64,000 nucleotides of DNA from Thauera chlorobenzoica (GCF_001922305.1 NZ_CP018839.1:3286001-3350000); one strand, 5' to 3'. Shown: positions 8,302 to 18,357, counted from the first letter of the stretch. Numbers and translations are program-made. The notes: generated by a model from the letters alone, not told the origin.

Positions 8302-8586
8302 CTACCGGGTGATCGATTTCCGAAACGGCTCCTGCGGAGCCGTTTCTTTTTTGAAGCAGCGAAGCCACAAGGGGCGGATTGCGCGGTGCAGGTCGGCCTC
8401 GGTTGCCCGGGCTACCTCGCCATGCAATGAGAGAGCAATCCGATTGAAGGCGTTGACCACATCCGCATCAAAATGCTGCATGGCCTCTCGCTCAAGAATT
8501 GCGAGTGCCTCCGAGGGCGAAATCGCCGCCTTGTAGGGCCGAGCCGAGACCAGGGCGTCAAACACGTCCACAACCGCGAATATGCG
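8302..8586 (-). pseudogene. HD-GYP domain phosphodiesterase, C-terminal fragment cut by IS21 element
   Basis: From the IS edge the frame reads RIFAVVDVFDALVSARPYK, the conserved C-terminal part of HD-GYP domains that degrade cyclic di-GMP, then continues to a stop at 8302. Everything upstream, including the catalytic HD and GYP motifs, is missing because the IS21-family left end starts at 8587. No continuation is found beyond the right end of the element, so the rest was lost by rearrangement. Confidence 0.8.
8322..8352 (+). terminator. Rho-independent terminator after copK
   Basis: An 11-bp stem (GAAACGGCTCC and GGAGCCGTTTC) with a TGC loop, followed by TTTTTT, begins 22 bp after the copK stop. 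It overlaps the end of the truncated opposite-strand HD-GYP fragment and could slow transcripts from both sides. Confidence 0.9.
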
Positions 8587-8699
8587 TGTTGGCGCCGGCC
8601 GAAAACTGGCCATGTAGAGGGGTGAATTCCGGCTGAAAACTGACCAGGGTGTTTAACCTCTCTGCCTCATTTTGCGGCAGAGGAACAGAGGTGATCACC

Positions 8700-9505
8700 A
8701 TGGAAATGCTGGGCAAGGTCAGAAGGATGCATTACCGGGACGGGCTGTCCCGCTCGGAGATTGCGCGACGCACGGGGCTGTCGCGCACGACGGTGAGGAA
8801 GTGGCTCGAGGAGGCCGATGCGGCGGCGCCCCGTTACCGTCGCACGAAGGCGCCGGGCAAACTCACGGCCTTCGATGCCACGGTGGTGGGCTGGCTGGAA
8901 GCCGATGCCCGCCGCCCGAAACGGGAGCGTCGGACGGCTCAAGCGATGCTCGCGCAGTTGAAGGCACAAGGCTTCGAGGGTGGTTACACGATCCTGACCG
9001 ATTTCATCCGCGACTGGCGGCACCGCAAGGGGACGAACGACCCGGGGCGGGCTTTCGTGCCGCTGAAGTTCGAACTGGGCGAGGCGTTTCAGTTCGACTG
9101 GAGCGAGGAGCGGCTGGTCATCGGTGGGGTGTGGCGCAAGCTGCAGGTGGCGCATCTGAAACTGTGTGCGAGCCATGCGTTTGTGCTGGTGGCCTACCCG
9201 AGTCAAGCCCACGAGATGCTGTTCGATGCGCACACGAGGAGTTTCAAGGCACTCGGCGGCATTGCCCGGCGCGGGATCTACGACAACATGAAAACCGCGG
9301 TCGACAAGGTCAAGAAGGGCAAGGGCCGGGTGGTCAATGCGCGTTTTTATGCGATGTGCTCGCACTACCTCTTCGATCCGGACTTCTGCAACGTGGCCAG
9401 TGGTTGGGAAAAGGGAATCGTCGAGAAGAACGTGCAGGACAGCCGGCGCCGAATCTGGCAACAGGCCGGTGAAGAGCGCTTTGGCTCGATGGCCGAGCTC
9501 AACAC
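8700..9505 (+). pseudogene. istA: istA 5' part (IS21-family transposase), interrupted
   Basis: The fragment encodes the N-terminal helix-turn-helix ([21 protein letters not shown]) and the first part of the integrase core ([14 protein letters not shown]). It ends in ELNT where the pbr transposon enters; the last five bases, AACAC, are the target duplication. The remainder resumes at 18358. Two residues differ from copy 2 (RRPK versus RCPK, and HLKL versus HLEL). Confidence 0.95.
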
Positions 9506-9543
9506 GGGATCGTCTCAGAAAACGGAAAATAAAGCACGTTAAG
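9506..9543 (+). repeat. 38-bp terminal inverted repeat, left end of the pbr transposon
   Basis: Begins GGGATCGTCTCAG and ends GCACGTTAAG. It matches the right repeat except at three positions. The final bases overlap the stop codon of the detached tnpA tail. Confidence 0.95.
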
Positions 9544-9610
9544 CCGGTGGCAGTGGTCGCAACGGTCTGAACTTGCCTGCGCCGACCTTGGTGCTGCTGC
9601 GCCAGAGGTA
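9539..9610 (-). pseudogene. tnpA: Detached last 22 codons of tnpA
   Basis: On the minus strand the sequence after the IS630 target TA reads Y-LWRSSTKVGAGKFRPLRPLPPA-stop, the expected end of a Tn21/Tn501-type transposase. IS630 separated it from the main tnpA frame, which now stops inside the IS630 end right after GDY. Confidence 0.9.
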
Positions 9611-10710
9611 CTAACTTTTCAATAAGTAGAGTCATTCCAGGATATAGCGGCACTCTGGCTGCCTGAAGAATGACTTCACGAGTTCAGGGAGTTTCTGGAT
9701 GCTGCGCAATGCGCCGAGAGCGAGCCGCTTCATCTCCTCGGCACTCTCGACCAACTGGCGCGCGACCTTCCGCTTCACATGAGCCCAGACCGTTTCATCC
9801 GGATTCAGATGCGGCGAGTACGGTGGCAGGTAGCAGAGTTTGAGCATGCCGTCCAAACTCTCGATGTAGCTCTTGACCATCTTTGCCTTGTGGATCGGAT
9901 GGCCATCGACGATCAGGAACACCGGCTTCTCGGCATTGACCATCAAGCGCTTGAGGAACTCGACAAACACCTTTGCACCGACGGATCCTTCATGCAGCAT
10001 GAACCGAAACTCACCCTGCGTGCCGACCGCCGAGATCATGTTCAGCGAGAAGCGCCGGCCCGTCGCCTGCACCACCGGCGTCTGGCCCTGCGGCGCCCAG
10101 GTCGTGCCGGTGTGGTAGTCCGAGCGGATACCCGACTCGTCGCCAAAGTAGATCGTTGCTCCGACCCGCTTGGCTTCAGCACGGATCGCGGGGTACGTCT
10201 CCGTCTCCCACGTGCGCACCAGCACAGGGTCTTGCTGCCATGCTTGGTAGAGCGGCTTCTGGGCGCTGAAGCCCAGGATTTTCATGAGGCGGTGGACCGA
10301 GGAGATCGACAACTCCTTCTTGAACTGGCGCTTGATCAGGTGACGGATCAGCGACAGCGTCCACAAGCCGAACTCGAACTTGAACTGCTGCGGGTTATGG
10401 TCACGAACGGCATTGGCGATCCACGACAACTCCTCGGCGCTGAGTTTGCTGGGGCGCCCCGGAATCGGCTTGGCCAGCAATGCGTTCTGCCCGCCATTGG
10501 CAAAGTCGGCGAGCCACCGGAAAACGCTGCGCTCATTCACGCCATACGCCGCCGCGACGCTTTGCACCGTCTGCCCCTCACGCACCGCTTTGACAGCCTG
10601 CTGCCGCATCACCTGCAAGGTGTGATGATCGAGGGCGCGGCCGTCGGAAGGTCGTTTGCATTTCATGGGGCATATTATCGCTCACATGACACTACTTACG
10701 GGAAAGTTAG
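9611..10710 (-). mobile_element. IS630-family insertion sequence inside tnpA
   Basis: The 1,100-bp element has imperfect about 23-bp ends beginning CTAACTTT (left) and, on the other strand, CTAACTTTCCCGTAAGTAG (right). It is flanked by TA at 9609-9610 and 10711-10712, the hallmark TA target of IS630/Tc1-type elements. It carries one intact transposase gene. Confidence 0.93.
9632..10666 (-). CDS. IS630-family transposase
   Basis: The 344-residue protein has an N-terminal helix-turn-helix (VQSVAAAYGVNERSVFRW) and a DDE nuclease domain with YFGDESGI, FLIVDGHPIHKA and YLPPYSPHLNPDETVW supplying the three acidic residues. No frameshift or stop is seen, so it may be active. The ATG is followed by KCKRPSDGRALDH. 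Confidence 0.95.
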   Translation of the reverse strand: MKCKRPSDGRALDHHTLQVMRQQAVKAVREGQTVQSVAAAYGVNERSVFRWLADFANGGQNALLAKPIPGRPSKLSAEELSWIANAVRDHNPQQFKFEFGLWTLSLIRHLIKRQFKKELSISSVHRLMKILGFSAQKPLYQAWQQDPVLVRTWETETYPAIRAEAKRVGATIYFGDESGIRSDYHTGTTWAPQGQTPVVQATGRRFSLNMISAVGTQGEFRFMLHEGSVGAKVFVEFLKRLMVNAEKPVFLIVDGHPIHKAKMVKSYIESLDGMLKLCYLPPYSPHLNPDETVWAHVKRKVARQLVESAEEMKRLALGALRSIQKLPELVKSFFRQPECRYILE

Positions 10711-13610
10711 TAATCGCCGGTCAGATTGATGTGTTCCCACCCCAGCGGTGACAGGTATTGAAACAGCGTCTCGTCTACCGGTTTGCCGTGCCCGTTCAAA
10801 GCATTGGTTGCCCGTTCCAGATAGGCCGTGTTCCAAAGCACGATGGCCGCCGTTACCAGATTGAGGCCGCTGGCCCGGTAGCGTTGTTGCTCAAAACTGC
10901 GGTCGCGGATTTCGCCCAGTCGGTTGAAGAACACCGCCCTGGCCAGCGCGTTGCGCGCCTCGCCTTTGTTGAGTCCGGCCTGCACGCGGCGGCGCAGCTC
11001 CACGCTTTGCAGCCAATCCAGTATGAACAGCGTGCGCTCAATGCGCCCCAGCTCGCGCAGTGCAACGGCCAGTCCGTTCTGACGCGGATAGCTGCCGAGC
11101 TTGCGCAACATCAGCGAGGCCGTCACCGTACCCTGCTTGATCGAAGTGGCGAACCGCAAGATTTCATCCCAATGGGCGCGTATCTGCTTGATGTTCAGCC
11201 GGTCGCTGCTAATCATCGGCTTGAGCGCGTCATAGGCGGCATCGCCCTTTGGGATGAATAGCTTGGTGTCGCCCAGGTCTCGGATACGTGGCGCGAATCG
11301 GAAGCCCAGTAGGTGCATCAGGCCGAAGACATGATCGGTAAAGCCCGCTGTGTCGGTGTAGTGCTCCTCGATCCGCAAGTCCGACTCGTGGTACAGCAGG
11401 CCATCGAGCACATAGGTTGAATCACGCACGCCGACGTTGACTACCTTGGTGCTGAAGGGCGCGTACTGGTCGGAGATATGGGTATAAAACGTCCGGCCTG
11501 GACTGCTTCCATACTTCGGGTTGATATGCCCGGTGCTCTCCGCTTTGCTGCCGGTTCTGAAATTTTGGCCATCCGACGATGACGTGGTGCCATCGCCCCA
11601 GTTTCCGGCAAAGGATTGCCGGAACTGCGCGTTGACCAGTTCGGCCAGCGCCGTTGAGTACGTTTCATCCCGGATGTGCCAGGCTTGCAGCCACGACAGC
11701 TTGGCGTAAGTCGTGCCTGGGCAGGACTCGGCCATCTTGGTTAGCCCGAGATTGATGCCATCAGCCAGGATCGTCGTCAGCAGCAAGGTTTTGTCCTTGG
11801 CCGTGTCGCCGGTCTTCAGATGCGTGAAATGCCGGGTGAAGCCTGTCCACTCATCAACTTCCATCAGCAGTTCGGTAATCTTGACGTGTGGCAGCAGCAT
11901 CGCCGACTGGTCGATTAGGGCTTGTGCGGTCTCCGGCACCGCCGCGTCCAGCGGCGTGATCTTCAGGCCGGACTCGGTAATGATGGCATCCGGCAGATCA
12001 TTGGCCGCCGCCATGCGGTTGACGGTGGCAAGCTGCTGTTCCAGCAATGCCAGTCGGTCGTGCAAATACTGATCGCAATCGGTGGCCACTGCCAGCGACA
12101 ATTCGTTGGCCAGCTTCAGAGTAGCGAACTTCTCGGCCGGCACCAGGTACTCATCAAAGTCCTTGAACTGGCGCGAACCCTGCACCCAGACATCGCCTGA
12201 TCGCAGCGCGTTCTTTAGCTCTGACAGGGCGCACAGCTCGTAGTAGCGCCGGTCAATGCCATCGTCCGTGAGCACCAGTTTCGCCCAGCGTGGCTTGATG
12301 AATGCGGTCGGCGCGTCGGCGGGCACCTTGCGGGCGTTGTCGCTGTTCATGCCGCGAAGCACCTCGATGGCATCGAGTACGCCCTTGGCGGCTGGTGCCG
12401 CCCGTAACTTAAGTACGTCCAGGAACTGCGGCGCGTAGCGGCGCAACGTGGCGTAGCTTTCACCGATGCGATGCAGAAAGTCGAAGCTCTCCGGCTGCGC
12501 GAGCTTTTGCGCCTCCGTGACGCTGGCGGCGAAGGTATCCCACGGCATTACGGCCTCGATGGCGGCGAACGGATCGCCGCCGCTCTGTTTGGCTTCCAGC
12601 AAGGCTTGGCCGATGCGGCCATACATCCGCACCTTGTCATTGATCGCCTTGCCGGAAGCCTGAAACTGCTGCTGATGCTTGTTCTTGGCGGCGTTGAATA
12701 GTTTGCCAATGATGCGGTCGTGCAGGTCGATGATTTCGTCGGTGACGGTGGCCATGCCTTCAATGGCCAGCGAAACCAGAGTGGCATAGCGTCGTTGCAT
12801 CTCGAACTTTGCCAGATCGGCAGGCGTCATCTGCCCACCCTCACGGGCGATCTTGAGCAGGCGGTTCTGGTGAACTTGTCGCTCGATGCCTGCGGGAAGG
12901 TCAAGCGCCTGCCAAGCCTTGAGGCGCTCGATGTGTTCAAGCATATGCCGAGAGTTCGGCTTGACGGGCGACTGGCGCAGCCATGCCAGCCACGTCAATT
13001 TGCTGCCGTCCTTGCGCTTGAGAAGTTCGTCCAGGCGCTGACGGTGGAGCGATAACAAAGAATCGGTCAACGCCGCGTAAATACGCCGGTTGGCACGGGT
13101 GATGGCCTCGGCGCTCGCGCGCTCGATGGCATTCATGGCGGGCAGGATGATGCTCTGCCGCCGCAGGTTTTCGACAAGGGTGCTGGCCAGCACAATCCCT
13201 TTATCGGTCTGCAAGGCCAGCTCGGTCAATGTATGCACGGCTTGCCGGTAGTGACTCATGGTGAAGGGCTTGAACCCGAACACCGTTTGCAGCTCGACCA
13301 AGTGCTCCCGCCGCGTCTGCTCGCGCTGGCCGTAATCGTTCCAACTTTCCACCGGCACCTTGAGTTGTGCGGCCACCATGCGCAACAGGGGCGGAAACGG
13401 AGGCTCATCGATGCCCAAGAAGATGCCAGGGAATCGCAAGTAGCAAAGCTGCACGGCGAAGCCCAATCGATTCGCAGCGCCGCGACGCTGGCGGATCACC
13501 GATAGGTCGGTTTCGTTGAACGTGTAGTGCCGTATCAGTTCGTCTTTGGCATCTGGTAGTGCCAGCAGGCTTTCGCGCTCGGTGGCGGACAGGATTGAGC
13601 GGCGCGGCAT
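10707..13610 (-). CDS. tnpA: Tn3-family transposase, C-terminus truncated by IS630
   Basis: The 967-residue product begins [15 protein letters not shown] and is of Tn21/Tn501 type throughout. It ends HINLTGDY with a TAA supplied by the IS630 end; the normal last 22 residues lie stranded at 9539-9610. The intact length would be 989, the usual size. It binds the 38-bp ends and makes the cointegrate. Whether the truncated protein is active is unknown; the lost segment is a short basic tail. The tnpR stop lies 2 bp upstream of its ATG, giving a tnpR-tnpA unit. Confidence 0.93.
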   Translation of the reverse strand: MPRRSILSATERESLLALPDAKDELIRHYTFNETDLSVIRQRRGAANRLGFAVQLCYLRFPGIFLGIDEPPFPPLLRMVAAQLKVPVESWNDYGQREQTRREHLVELQTVFGFKPFTMSHYRQAVHTLTELALQTDKGIVLASTLVENLRRQSIILPAMNAIERASAEAITRANRRIYAALTDSLLSLHRQRLDELLKRKDGSKLTWLAWLRQSPVKPNSRHMLEHIERLKAWQALDLPAGIERQVHQNRLLKIAREGGQMTPADLAKFEMQRRYATLVSLAIEGMATVTDEIIDLHDRIIGKLFNAAKNKHQQQFQASGKAINDKVRMYGRIGQALLEAKQSGGDPFAAIEAVMPWDTFAASVTEAQKLAQPESFDFLHRIGESYATLRRYAPQFLDVLKLRAAPAAKGVLDAIEVLRGMNSDNARKVPADAPTAFIKPRWAKLVLTDDGIDRRYYELCALSELKNALRSGDVWVQGSRQFKDFDEYLVPAEKFATLKLANELSLAVATDCDQYLHDRLALLEQQLATVNRMAAANDLPDAIITESGLKITPLDAAVPETAQALIDQSAMLLPHVKITELLMEVDEWTGFTRHFTHLKTGDTAKDKTLLLTTILADGINLGLTKMAESCPGTTYAKLSWLQAWHIRDETYSTALAELVNAQFRQSFAGNWGDGTTSSSDGQNFRTGSKAESTGHINPKYGSSPGRTFYTHISDQYAPFSTKVVNVGVRDSTYVLDGLLYHESDLRIEEHYTDTAGFTDHVFGLMHLLGFRFAPRIRDLGDTKLFIPKGDAAYDALKPMISSDRLNIKQIRAHWDEILRFATSIKQGTVTASLMLRKLGSYPRQNGLAVALRELGRIERTLFILDWLQSVELRRRVQAGLNKGEARNALARAVFFNRLGEIRDRSFEQQRYRASGLNLVTAAIVLWNTAYLERATNALNGHGKPVDETLFQYLSPLGWEHINLTGDY

Positions 13611-13612
13611 GA

Positions 13613-14170
13613 TCAGTCTTCCCGCAGGTACTGGTACAAGGTTTCGCGACTGATGCCGAAGTCACGGGCCACCAAGGTTTTTTGATCGCCTGCCGCGACT
13701 CGCTGTTTCAACTTGGCAATTTGTTCGCTGTTCAGCGATTTCTTTCGTCCCCGGTAGGCACCGCGCTGCTTGGCCAGCACGATTCCCTCGCGCTGGCGTT
13801 CGCGGATCAGTGCGCGCTCGAACTCCGCAAAAGCCCCCATGACCGACAGCATCAAATTGGCCATCGGTGAGTCATCGCCGGTGAACGCCAGCCCTTCTTT
13901 GACAAACTCCATCCGCACGCCCCGTTGTGTCAGCCCCTGAACGATGCGGCGCAGGTCATCGAGATTGCGTGCCAACCTGTCCATGCTGTGCACCACCACG
14001 GTGTCGCCCTCGCGCACAAAGGCCAGCAGCCTTTCAAGTTCGGGACGTTGCGTGTCCTTGCCGGAAGCCTTATCGGTGAATACCTTACCGACTTCGATTT
14101 GCTCCAGTTGCCGATCAGGGTTCTGGTCGAAGCTGCTGACGCGGATATAGCCAATGCGTTGACCTTGCAA
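13613..14170 (-). CDS. tnpR: Tn3-family resolvase (serine recombinase)
   Basis: The product begins [20 protein letters not shown], with the catalytic Ser in VSSFDQ. It has conserved [13 protein letters not shown] and [18 protein letters not shown] and a C-terminal helix-turn-helix ([18 protein letters not shown]). I chose the TTG at 14170 because TGGAGG lies 5 nt upstream and it gives the standard 185 residues; the frame extends to an ATG at 14239. The enzyme resolves cointegrates at the res site just upstream. Confidence 0.93.
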   Translation of the reverse strand: MQGQRIGYIRVSSFDQNPDRQLEQIEVGKVFTDKASGKDTQRPELERLLAFVREGDTVVVHSMDRLARNLDDLRRIVQGLTQRGVRMEFVKEGLAFTGDDSPMANLMLSVMGAFAEFERALIRERQREGIVLAKQRGAYRGRKKSLNSEQIAKLKQRVAAGDQKTLVARDFGISRETLYQYLRED

Positions 14171-14290
14171 GGTGCCTCCAAAGGTAAAAGTGTCAGGATG
14201 AAATCCATTACCCTTGGCGGCTTGTGTCAATAAATACAAACTACAACTCTATTCTGACGTGCTTTGCGCCAAGCATCTGACATCAGGTTA
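14171..14290. promoter_or_regulatory. Probable res site and tnpR promoter
   Basis: In this transposon group the three resolvase binding sites lie directly upstream of tnpR. The stretch is AT-richer than its surroundings and contains several TGTCA/TGACA-like half-sites (TGTCAATAAATAC, TTCTGACGTGC, TCTGACATCAGG). I cannot assign subsites I to III with certainty. Confidence 0.5.
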
Positions 14291-14299
14291 GGGTATAGC

Positions 14300-15379
14300 T
14301 TAACCGGACACCTCGGCCTCTGTGCCTTTACTGCTTTTCGGTACAACCGTCAAGAACAGGCAGAGCGCTCCGATAGTTATCGCCACATCAGCGAGGTTGA
14401 AGGCGGGCCAGTGCGCAAGTCGCCAATGGAAGTCAAGGAAATCAACAACCTGTCCACGCAGCACACGATCCGCGACATTGCCCAGCGCACCGCCGAGGAT
14501 CAGGCTGTATCCCATCGCTTCGAGACGGGGCAATTGCTGGCACAGCATGCGTCCCAGCCAAGCAGAAACGACCAGGCCCAGCGTGATGAAAAAGTAACGT
14601 TGCCAGCCGCCAGCGTTCGCCAGAAAGCTGAATGCCGCGCCGGGATTCAGGACATGGACGAAGTTGAAGAAGGGCGTGACTTCGACCTGTTCACCGTAGG
14701 CAAACGTGCGGGTGATGGCGAACTTTGCGAGCTGATCGGTCATGACAGCACTGGCGGCCACTGCGAACCAGACCCAAGTCGATGTGCGGCGAGCCGATTG
14801 CCACACAGGGACGGCCAGCGGCATCAGCCACCCGGCGAGCGCCGTGCAACTCAATCCAAGTACCCACCCCGCCAGCACATCGGCAGGAAAGTGCATTCCG
14901 GCTGCGATGCGTGACCAACCGACCAATGCGGCGTACAACACCAAGCCGATGCGGCCACGACGGCCTATCAAAGGCCAGAGCGCGCCGACCACCAGCGCGG
15001 CATAGGTGGCATGCCCGCTGGGCAGGCTGTAGTGTCGTTCGATGCCCCCGATAACGCGCACCATGTCGCCAAAAACGGCAGGCGGGCGTGGAAAGTCGAT
15101 CCATAGCTTCAAGATGGTGGCGACGAGAAATGCCAACGCAAAGGCCACGCTAAAGACTCTGAGTCTGTACCGGATGGCATCGGCCCGCGTTGGGTCAGGT
15201 GCCGACTTTGACCATCCCCACATCGCCAAGAGCATCAGTGGTGCAGTCCAGTAGTTGCCTATCACAAGGTTGAAGAACGATGCCAGCGGTTCCAGCGCTG
15301 CAGGTGTGCTCATGTTGATGGCTTGGAACAACGCGATGTTCAGACCACCCCAGTCGTAGAGAAAGAATTTCCAGCTCAT
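14300..15379 (-). CDS. pbrBC: PbrBC fusion: PAP2-type phosphatase plus lipoprotein signal peptidase
   Basis: The 359-residue membrane protein joins two domains. Residues about 1-190 are a PAP2-type (undecaprenyl pyrophosphate phosphatase-like) domain with SLPSGHATYAALVVGALWP and GWSRIAAGMHFPADVLAGW. Residues about 200-359 are a type II signal peptidase (LspA) with the aspartate motifs GNVADRVL and FNLADVAI. In the pbr system the phosphatase is thought to release phosphate that traps exported lead outside the cytoplasm. The start overlaps the pbrA stop by 4 bp, so the two are coupled. Confidence 0.93.
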   Translation of the reverse strand: MSWKFFLYDWGGLNIALFQAINMSTPAALEPLASFFNLVIGNYWTAPLMLLAMWGWSKSAPDPTRADAIRYRLRVFSVAFALAFLVATILKLWIDFPRPPAVFGDMVRVIGGIERHYSLPSGHATYAALVVGALWPLIGRRGRIGLVLYAALVGWSRIAAGMHFPADVLAGWVLGLSCTALAGWLMPLAVPVWQSARRTSTWVWFAVAASAVMTDQLAKFAITRTFAYGEQVEVTPFFNFVHVLNPGAAFSFLANAGGWQRYFFITLGLVVSAWLGRMLCQQLPRLEAMGYSLILGGALGNVADRVLRGQVVDFLDFHWRLAHWPAFNLADVAITIGALCLFLTVVPKSSKGTEAEVSG

Positions 15380-17781
15380 TTGCGCAACAGCCTCAAGCCA
15401 TTGCCAACGACGAGCAAGCTGGCCCCCATATCAGCAAACACCGCCATCCACATGGTCGCTTGACCCGTGAAGGTCAGCACCAGAAATACTGCCTTGATGC
15501 CAAGGGCCAGCACAATGTTTTGCATCAGCACCTGCGCCGTCGCACGCGACAGGCGCACGAAGGTCGGAATCTTGCGCAGGTTGTCGTCCATCAGGGCCAC
15601 GTCGGCGGTCTCGATTGCGGTATCTGTGCCAGCCGCTCCCATTGCAAAGCCGATGTCCGCACGCGCCAAGGCCGGGGCATCGTTGATGCCATCACCGACC
15701 ATGCCAACCTTGCCGCTTCGGGCCAGTTGCTCCACTTCGCGCAATTTGTCATCTGGGAGTAGGTTGCCTTGCGCACGGTCGATTCCGGCTTGTGCGGCAA
15801 TGGCCTGTGCCGTATGGGGGTTGTCGCCGGTCAGCATCATGGTGTTGATGCCCAGTGCGTGCAGCTCGGCGATGGCGGTCCTGCTGCTGTCCTTGATGGT
15901 GTCCGCTACGGCGAATAAGGCATGTACCGCCTTTGCGCCTACCAACATCACGACGGTCTTGCCAGCGGTTTCCAGCGCAGCGATGCGCTGCTCCAGCTCT
16001 GGTGTGCACTGCCCCAGCTCTTCGAGCATCCGGTGGTTGCCCAGATGGTAGGTCGCACCGTTGATTTGGCCTTGCACACCCCGACCGGGCAGCGCGTTGA
16101 ATTCGGCCACGTCGAGCAAGGCAACCCCGTCCGTCTGCGCGGCCTGTGCCACCGCCTTGGATACAGGATGGTCCGAGCGGGCCGCCAGACTGGCAGCGAT
16201 GCTGCGGCTGTCCGAGGCGAGTGCATTGCCCCATGTGACAAAGTCGGTCTGTGCGGGCTTGCCGTGCGTGATCGTGCCGGTCTTGTCCAGAGCCAGCCAG
16301 CGCAGCTTGCGGCCTTCTTCCAGATAGACGCCACCTTTGATGAGAATGCCGTGGCGGGCGGCGGCGGCCAGGCCGCTGACGATGCTGACCGGTGTAGAGA
16401 TCACCAGTGCGCACGGGCAGGCGACCACCAGCAGAACCAATGCACGGTAGATCCAGTCGAGCCATGCCGCACCCATGAACAGCGGCGGCAACAACGCGAC
16501 GGCGATGGCAACGCCGAATACAACGGGGGTGTACCAGCGGGCGAACTGATCGACAAAACGCTGAGTCGGCGCACGACTACCTTGCGCAGCCTCTACCGCG
16601 TGAATGATCCGGGCCAAAGTGGAGTTGTTGGCCAAGGCGGTGACGCGGTACTCGAACGAGCCGGATTCGTTGATCGTGCCAGCGAACACCGAATCACCGG
16701 GGGATTTTTCGACCGGGAGGCTTTCACCCGTGATCGGGGCTTGGTTGACGGCAGAGCGGCCTTCCAGCACCTCACCATCAAGGGCGATGCGCTCACCTGG
16801 TTTGACCCGGACGCGGGCGCCGATGGTGATTTGCTTGGCGCCCACCTCGCGCCATGTGCCGTCAGCCTGCTGTACCGTGGCCTGTTCCGGGGTCAGGTCG
16901 AGCAGGCCACGGATAGCGTTACGAGCGCGATCCAGCGATTTGGCTTCGATTACCTCGGCCAGCGCGAACAGTACCATCACCATTGCCGCTTCGGGCCAGT
17001 GGCCGATCAACATGGCACCCGTGACCGCAATCGACATGAGGGCGTTCATGTTGAGATTACGGTTCTTGAGCGCAATCCACCCCTTCTTGTAGGTGGAGAG
17101 GCCACCCGTGAAGACCGCGACAAGCGCCAGAACGACAACCGACCAGTGATTGCCGTTGTGGAGCCAGTAGACCGCCTCGGCCGCCGATGCAGTGACCAAG
17201 GAGATGCCCAGCGGCCACCAGTTGGTCGGCGTGGTCACAGGGGCGGCGGATGGAGATGCGACCTCTGCCGTGTCCACGACCTGCGCCTCGAATCCAAGCG
17301 CTTGCAGTGCCACGAGCACGTCTGGCAGAACCTGGTTCGCATGGCGTACCGACAGCGTGCGCTGCATCAGGTTGAAATCGAGATCAGCAACACCGGCCAC
17401 GGTGCCGAGCTTGTTGCGGATCAACGTCTCTTCGGTCGGGCAATCCATCTTGGCAATGGACAGCTTGGTCGTCTGCTCGGCCGACGCCTGATCCATGCGC
17501 ACAGCTTGCATGCCGATGGCCTTCAGCGCCTGCTCGACGGGAGACAACGAAGGCAATTCGTGTCGCACGGCCAAGGTACGTTGCATCAGGTTGAATTCAA
17601 GACCCGCCACCCCCGCCAGACCGGCCAGTTTGCTTCGGATCAGCGCCTCTTCGGTCGGGCAATCCATGTTCTCGATGCGGTACACCGCTTGAGCCGATCC
17701 GGTTGCCAGCGGGGCCGGTGCCGTGGGTTGGATGATCGGCTCAGTCGTGCAGCCACACCCCTTTGAAGCGCATTCGCTCAT
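15376..17781 (-). CDS. pbrA: Lead/cadmium/zinc P-type ATPase PbrA
   Basis: The 801-residue P1B-type ATPase has a Cys-rich start (SECASKGCGCTTEP) and two N-terminal metal-binding domains, each with MDCPTEE. The metal-translocation motif is CPCALVIST, the phosphorylation site is ALDKTGTITHGKP, and the hinge is [20 protein letters not shown]. It exports Pb(II), Cd(II) and Zn(II) from the cytoplasm. Transcription starts from the PbrR-controlled promoter upstream. Confidence 0.95.
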   Translation of the reverse strand: MSECASKGCGCTTEPIIQPTAPAPLATGSAQAVYRIENMDCPTEEALIRSKLAGLAGVAGLEFNLMQRTLAVRHELPSLSPVEQALKAIGMQAVRMDQASAEQTTKLSIAKMDCPTEETLIRNKLGTVAGVADLDFNLMQRTLSVRHANQVLPDVLVALQALGFEAQVVDTAEVASPSAAPVTTPTNWWPLGISLVTASAAEAVYWLHNGNHWSVVVLALVAVFTGGLSTYKKGWIALKNRNLNMNALMSIAVTGAMLIGHWPEAAMVMVLFALAEVIEAKSLDRARNAIRGLLDLTPEQATVQQADGTWREVGAKQITIGARVRVKPGERIALDGEVLEGRSAVNQAPITGESLPVEKSPGDSVFAGTINESGSFEYRVTALANNSTLARIIHAVEAAQGSRAPTQRFVDQFARWYTPVVFGVAIAVALLPPLFMGAAWLDWIYRALVLLVVACPCALVISTPVSIVSGLAAAARHGILIKGGVYLEEGRKLRWLALDKTGTITHGKPAQTDFVTWGNALASDSRSIAASLAARSDHPVSKAVAQAAQTDGVALLDVAEFNALPGRGVQGQINGATYHLGNHRMLEELGQCTPELEQRIAALETAGKTVVMLVGAKAVHALFAVADTIKDSSRTAIAELHALGINTMMLTGDNPHTAQAIAAQAGIDRAQGNLLPDDKLREVEQLARSGKVGMVGDGINDAPALARADIGFAMGAAGTDTAIETADVALMDDNLRKIPTFVRLSRATAQVLMQNIVLALGIKAVFLVLTFTGQATMWMAVFADMGASLLVVGNGLRLLRK

Positions 17782-17814
17782 GAGTAACTCCTGAAAATCT
17801 TCTATTCAGCCTCC

Positions 17815-17845
17815 ATTAAAATCTCTATAGTCACTATAGAGTCAA
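17815..17845 (-). promoter_or_regulatory. PbrR-controlled pbrA promoter with MerR-type operator
   Basis: On the minus strand the -35 is TTGACT and the -10 is TTTAAT with a 19-bp spacer, the long spacer expected of MerR-type activated promoters. The spacer holds a perfect dyad, CTCTATAGT-C-ACTATAGAG (17823-17841), the PbrR/CadR-type operator. The divergent pbrR gene starts 26 bp beyond the -35. Confidence 0.93.
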
Positions 17846-17866
17846 GTGATAATTGGAGATTGATGC

Positions 17867-18307
17867 ATGGAAATCAGAATTGGCGACCTCGCCAAGCGCT
17901 CTGGGTGCGAGGTCGTGACCATCCGCTACTACGAGAAGGAAGGGCTACTGCCGAAGCCAGCGCGAAGCGGTGGCAACTTCCGGCTGTACGGTGAGGCGCA
18001 CATTGAGCGCTTGCAATTCATCCGTCATTGCCGTTCGCTCGACATGACGTTGAGCGAGATTCGCGCATTGCTGGGTCTGCGAGACAACCCGATGCAGGAC
18101 TGTGGGGAGGTCAACACGCTGCTGGAGGCCCATATTCAACAGGTGGAAATGCGTGTGTCCGCGCTGTTGCAGTTAAAACGGCACTTGGTTGATTTGCGCG
18201 AGAAGTGTTCTGGCTCTCGATCTGTAGAGGCGTGCGGCATTTTGCAAGGGTTGGGCAATTGCAATTGCCATGGTGAAAGTGCCACGAACAGTCAAACATC
18301 TGGGTAA
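17867..18307 (+). CDS. pbrR: Lead-responsive MerR-family regulator PbrR
   Basis: The 146-residue protein begins MEIRIGDLAKRSGCEVVTIR, the MerR helix-turn-helix. Cys residues fall at 14, 55, 79, 114, 123, 132 and 134; Cys14, 79 and 134 are those implicated in lead sensing by Cupriavidus PbrR. It represses pbrA without metal and untwists the 19-bp spacer when Pb(II) binds. It is transcribed divergently from pbrA across the shared operator. Codon use and position show it belongs to the transposon. Confidence 0.95.
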   Translation: MEIRIGDLAKRSGCEVVTIRYYEKEGLLPKPARSGGNFRLYGEAHIERLQFIRHCRSLDMTLSEIRALLGLRDNPMQDCGEVNTLLEAHIQQVEMRVSALLQLKRHLVDLREKCSGSRSVEACGILQGLGNCNCHGESATNSQTSG

Positions 18308-18314
18308 GTAAGGG

Positions 18315-18352
18315 CTTAGCGTGCTTTATTTTCCGTTTTCTGAGGCGACCCC
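18315..18352 (-). repeat. 38-bp terminal inverted repeat, right end of the pbr transposon
   Basis: Read outward-in on the minus strand it begins GGGGTCGCCTCAG and ends GCACGCTAAG. Differences from the left repeat are at positions 4, 8 and 34. AACAC, the target duplication, follows directly. Confidence 0.95.
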
Positions 18353-18357
18353 AACAC

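Larger units (their letters stand above)
9506..18352. mobile_element. Tn3-family transposon carrying lead resistance (pbrR-pbrA-pbrBC)
   Basis: The 8,847-bp unit has 38-bp Tn21/Tn501-type inverted repeats at 9506-9543 and 18315-18352 (core CAGAAAACGGAAAATAAAGC, three mismatches). It is flanked by the 5-bp target duplication AACAC at 9501-9505 and 18353-18357. In order it carries an IS630 element, tnpA, tnpR, pbrBC and pbrA on the minus strand, and pbrR on the plus strand. Without the 1.1-kb IS630 insertion and its TA duplication it would be about 7.7 kb. Confidence 0.96.

Noticed and set aside
15922..17766. 614-codon plus-strand frame opposite pbrA
   Set aside because: Antisense shadow of a well-defined P-type ATPase gene.
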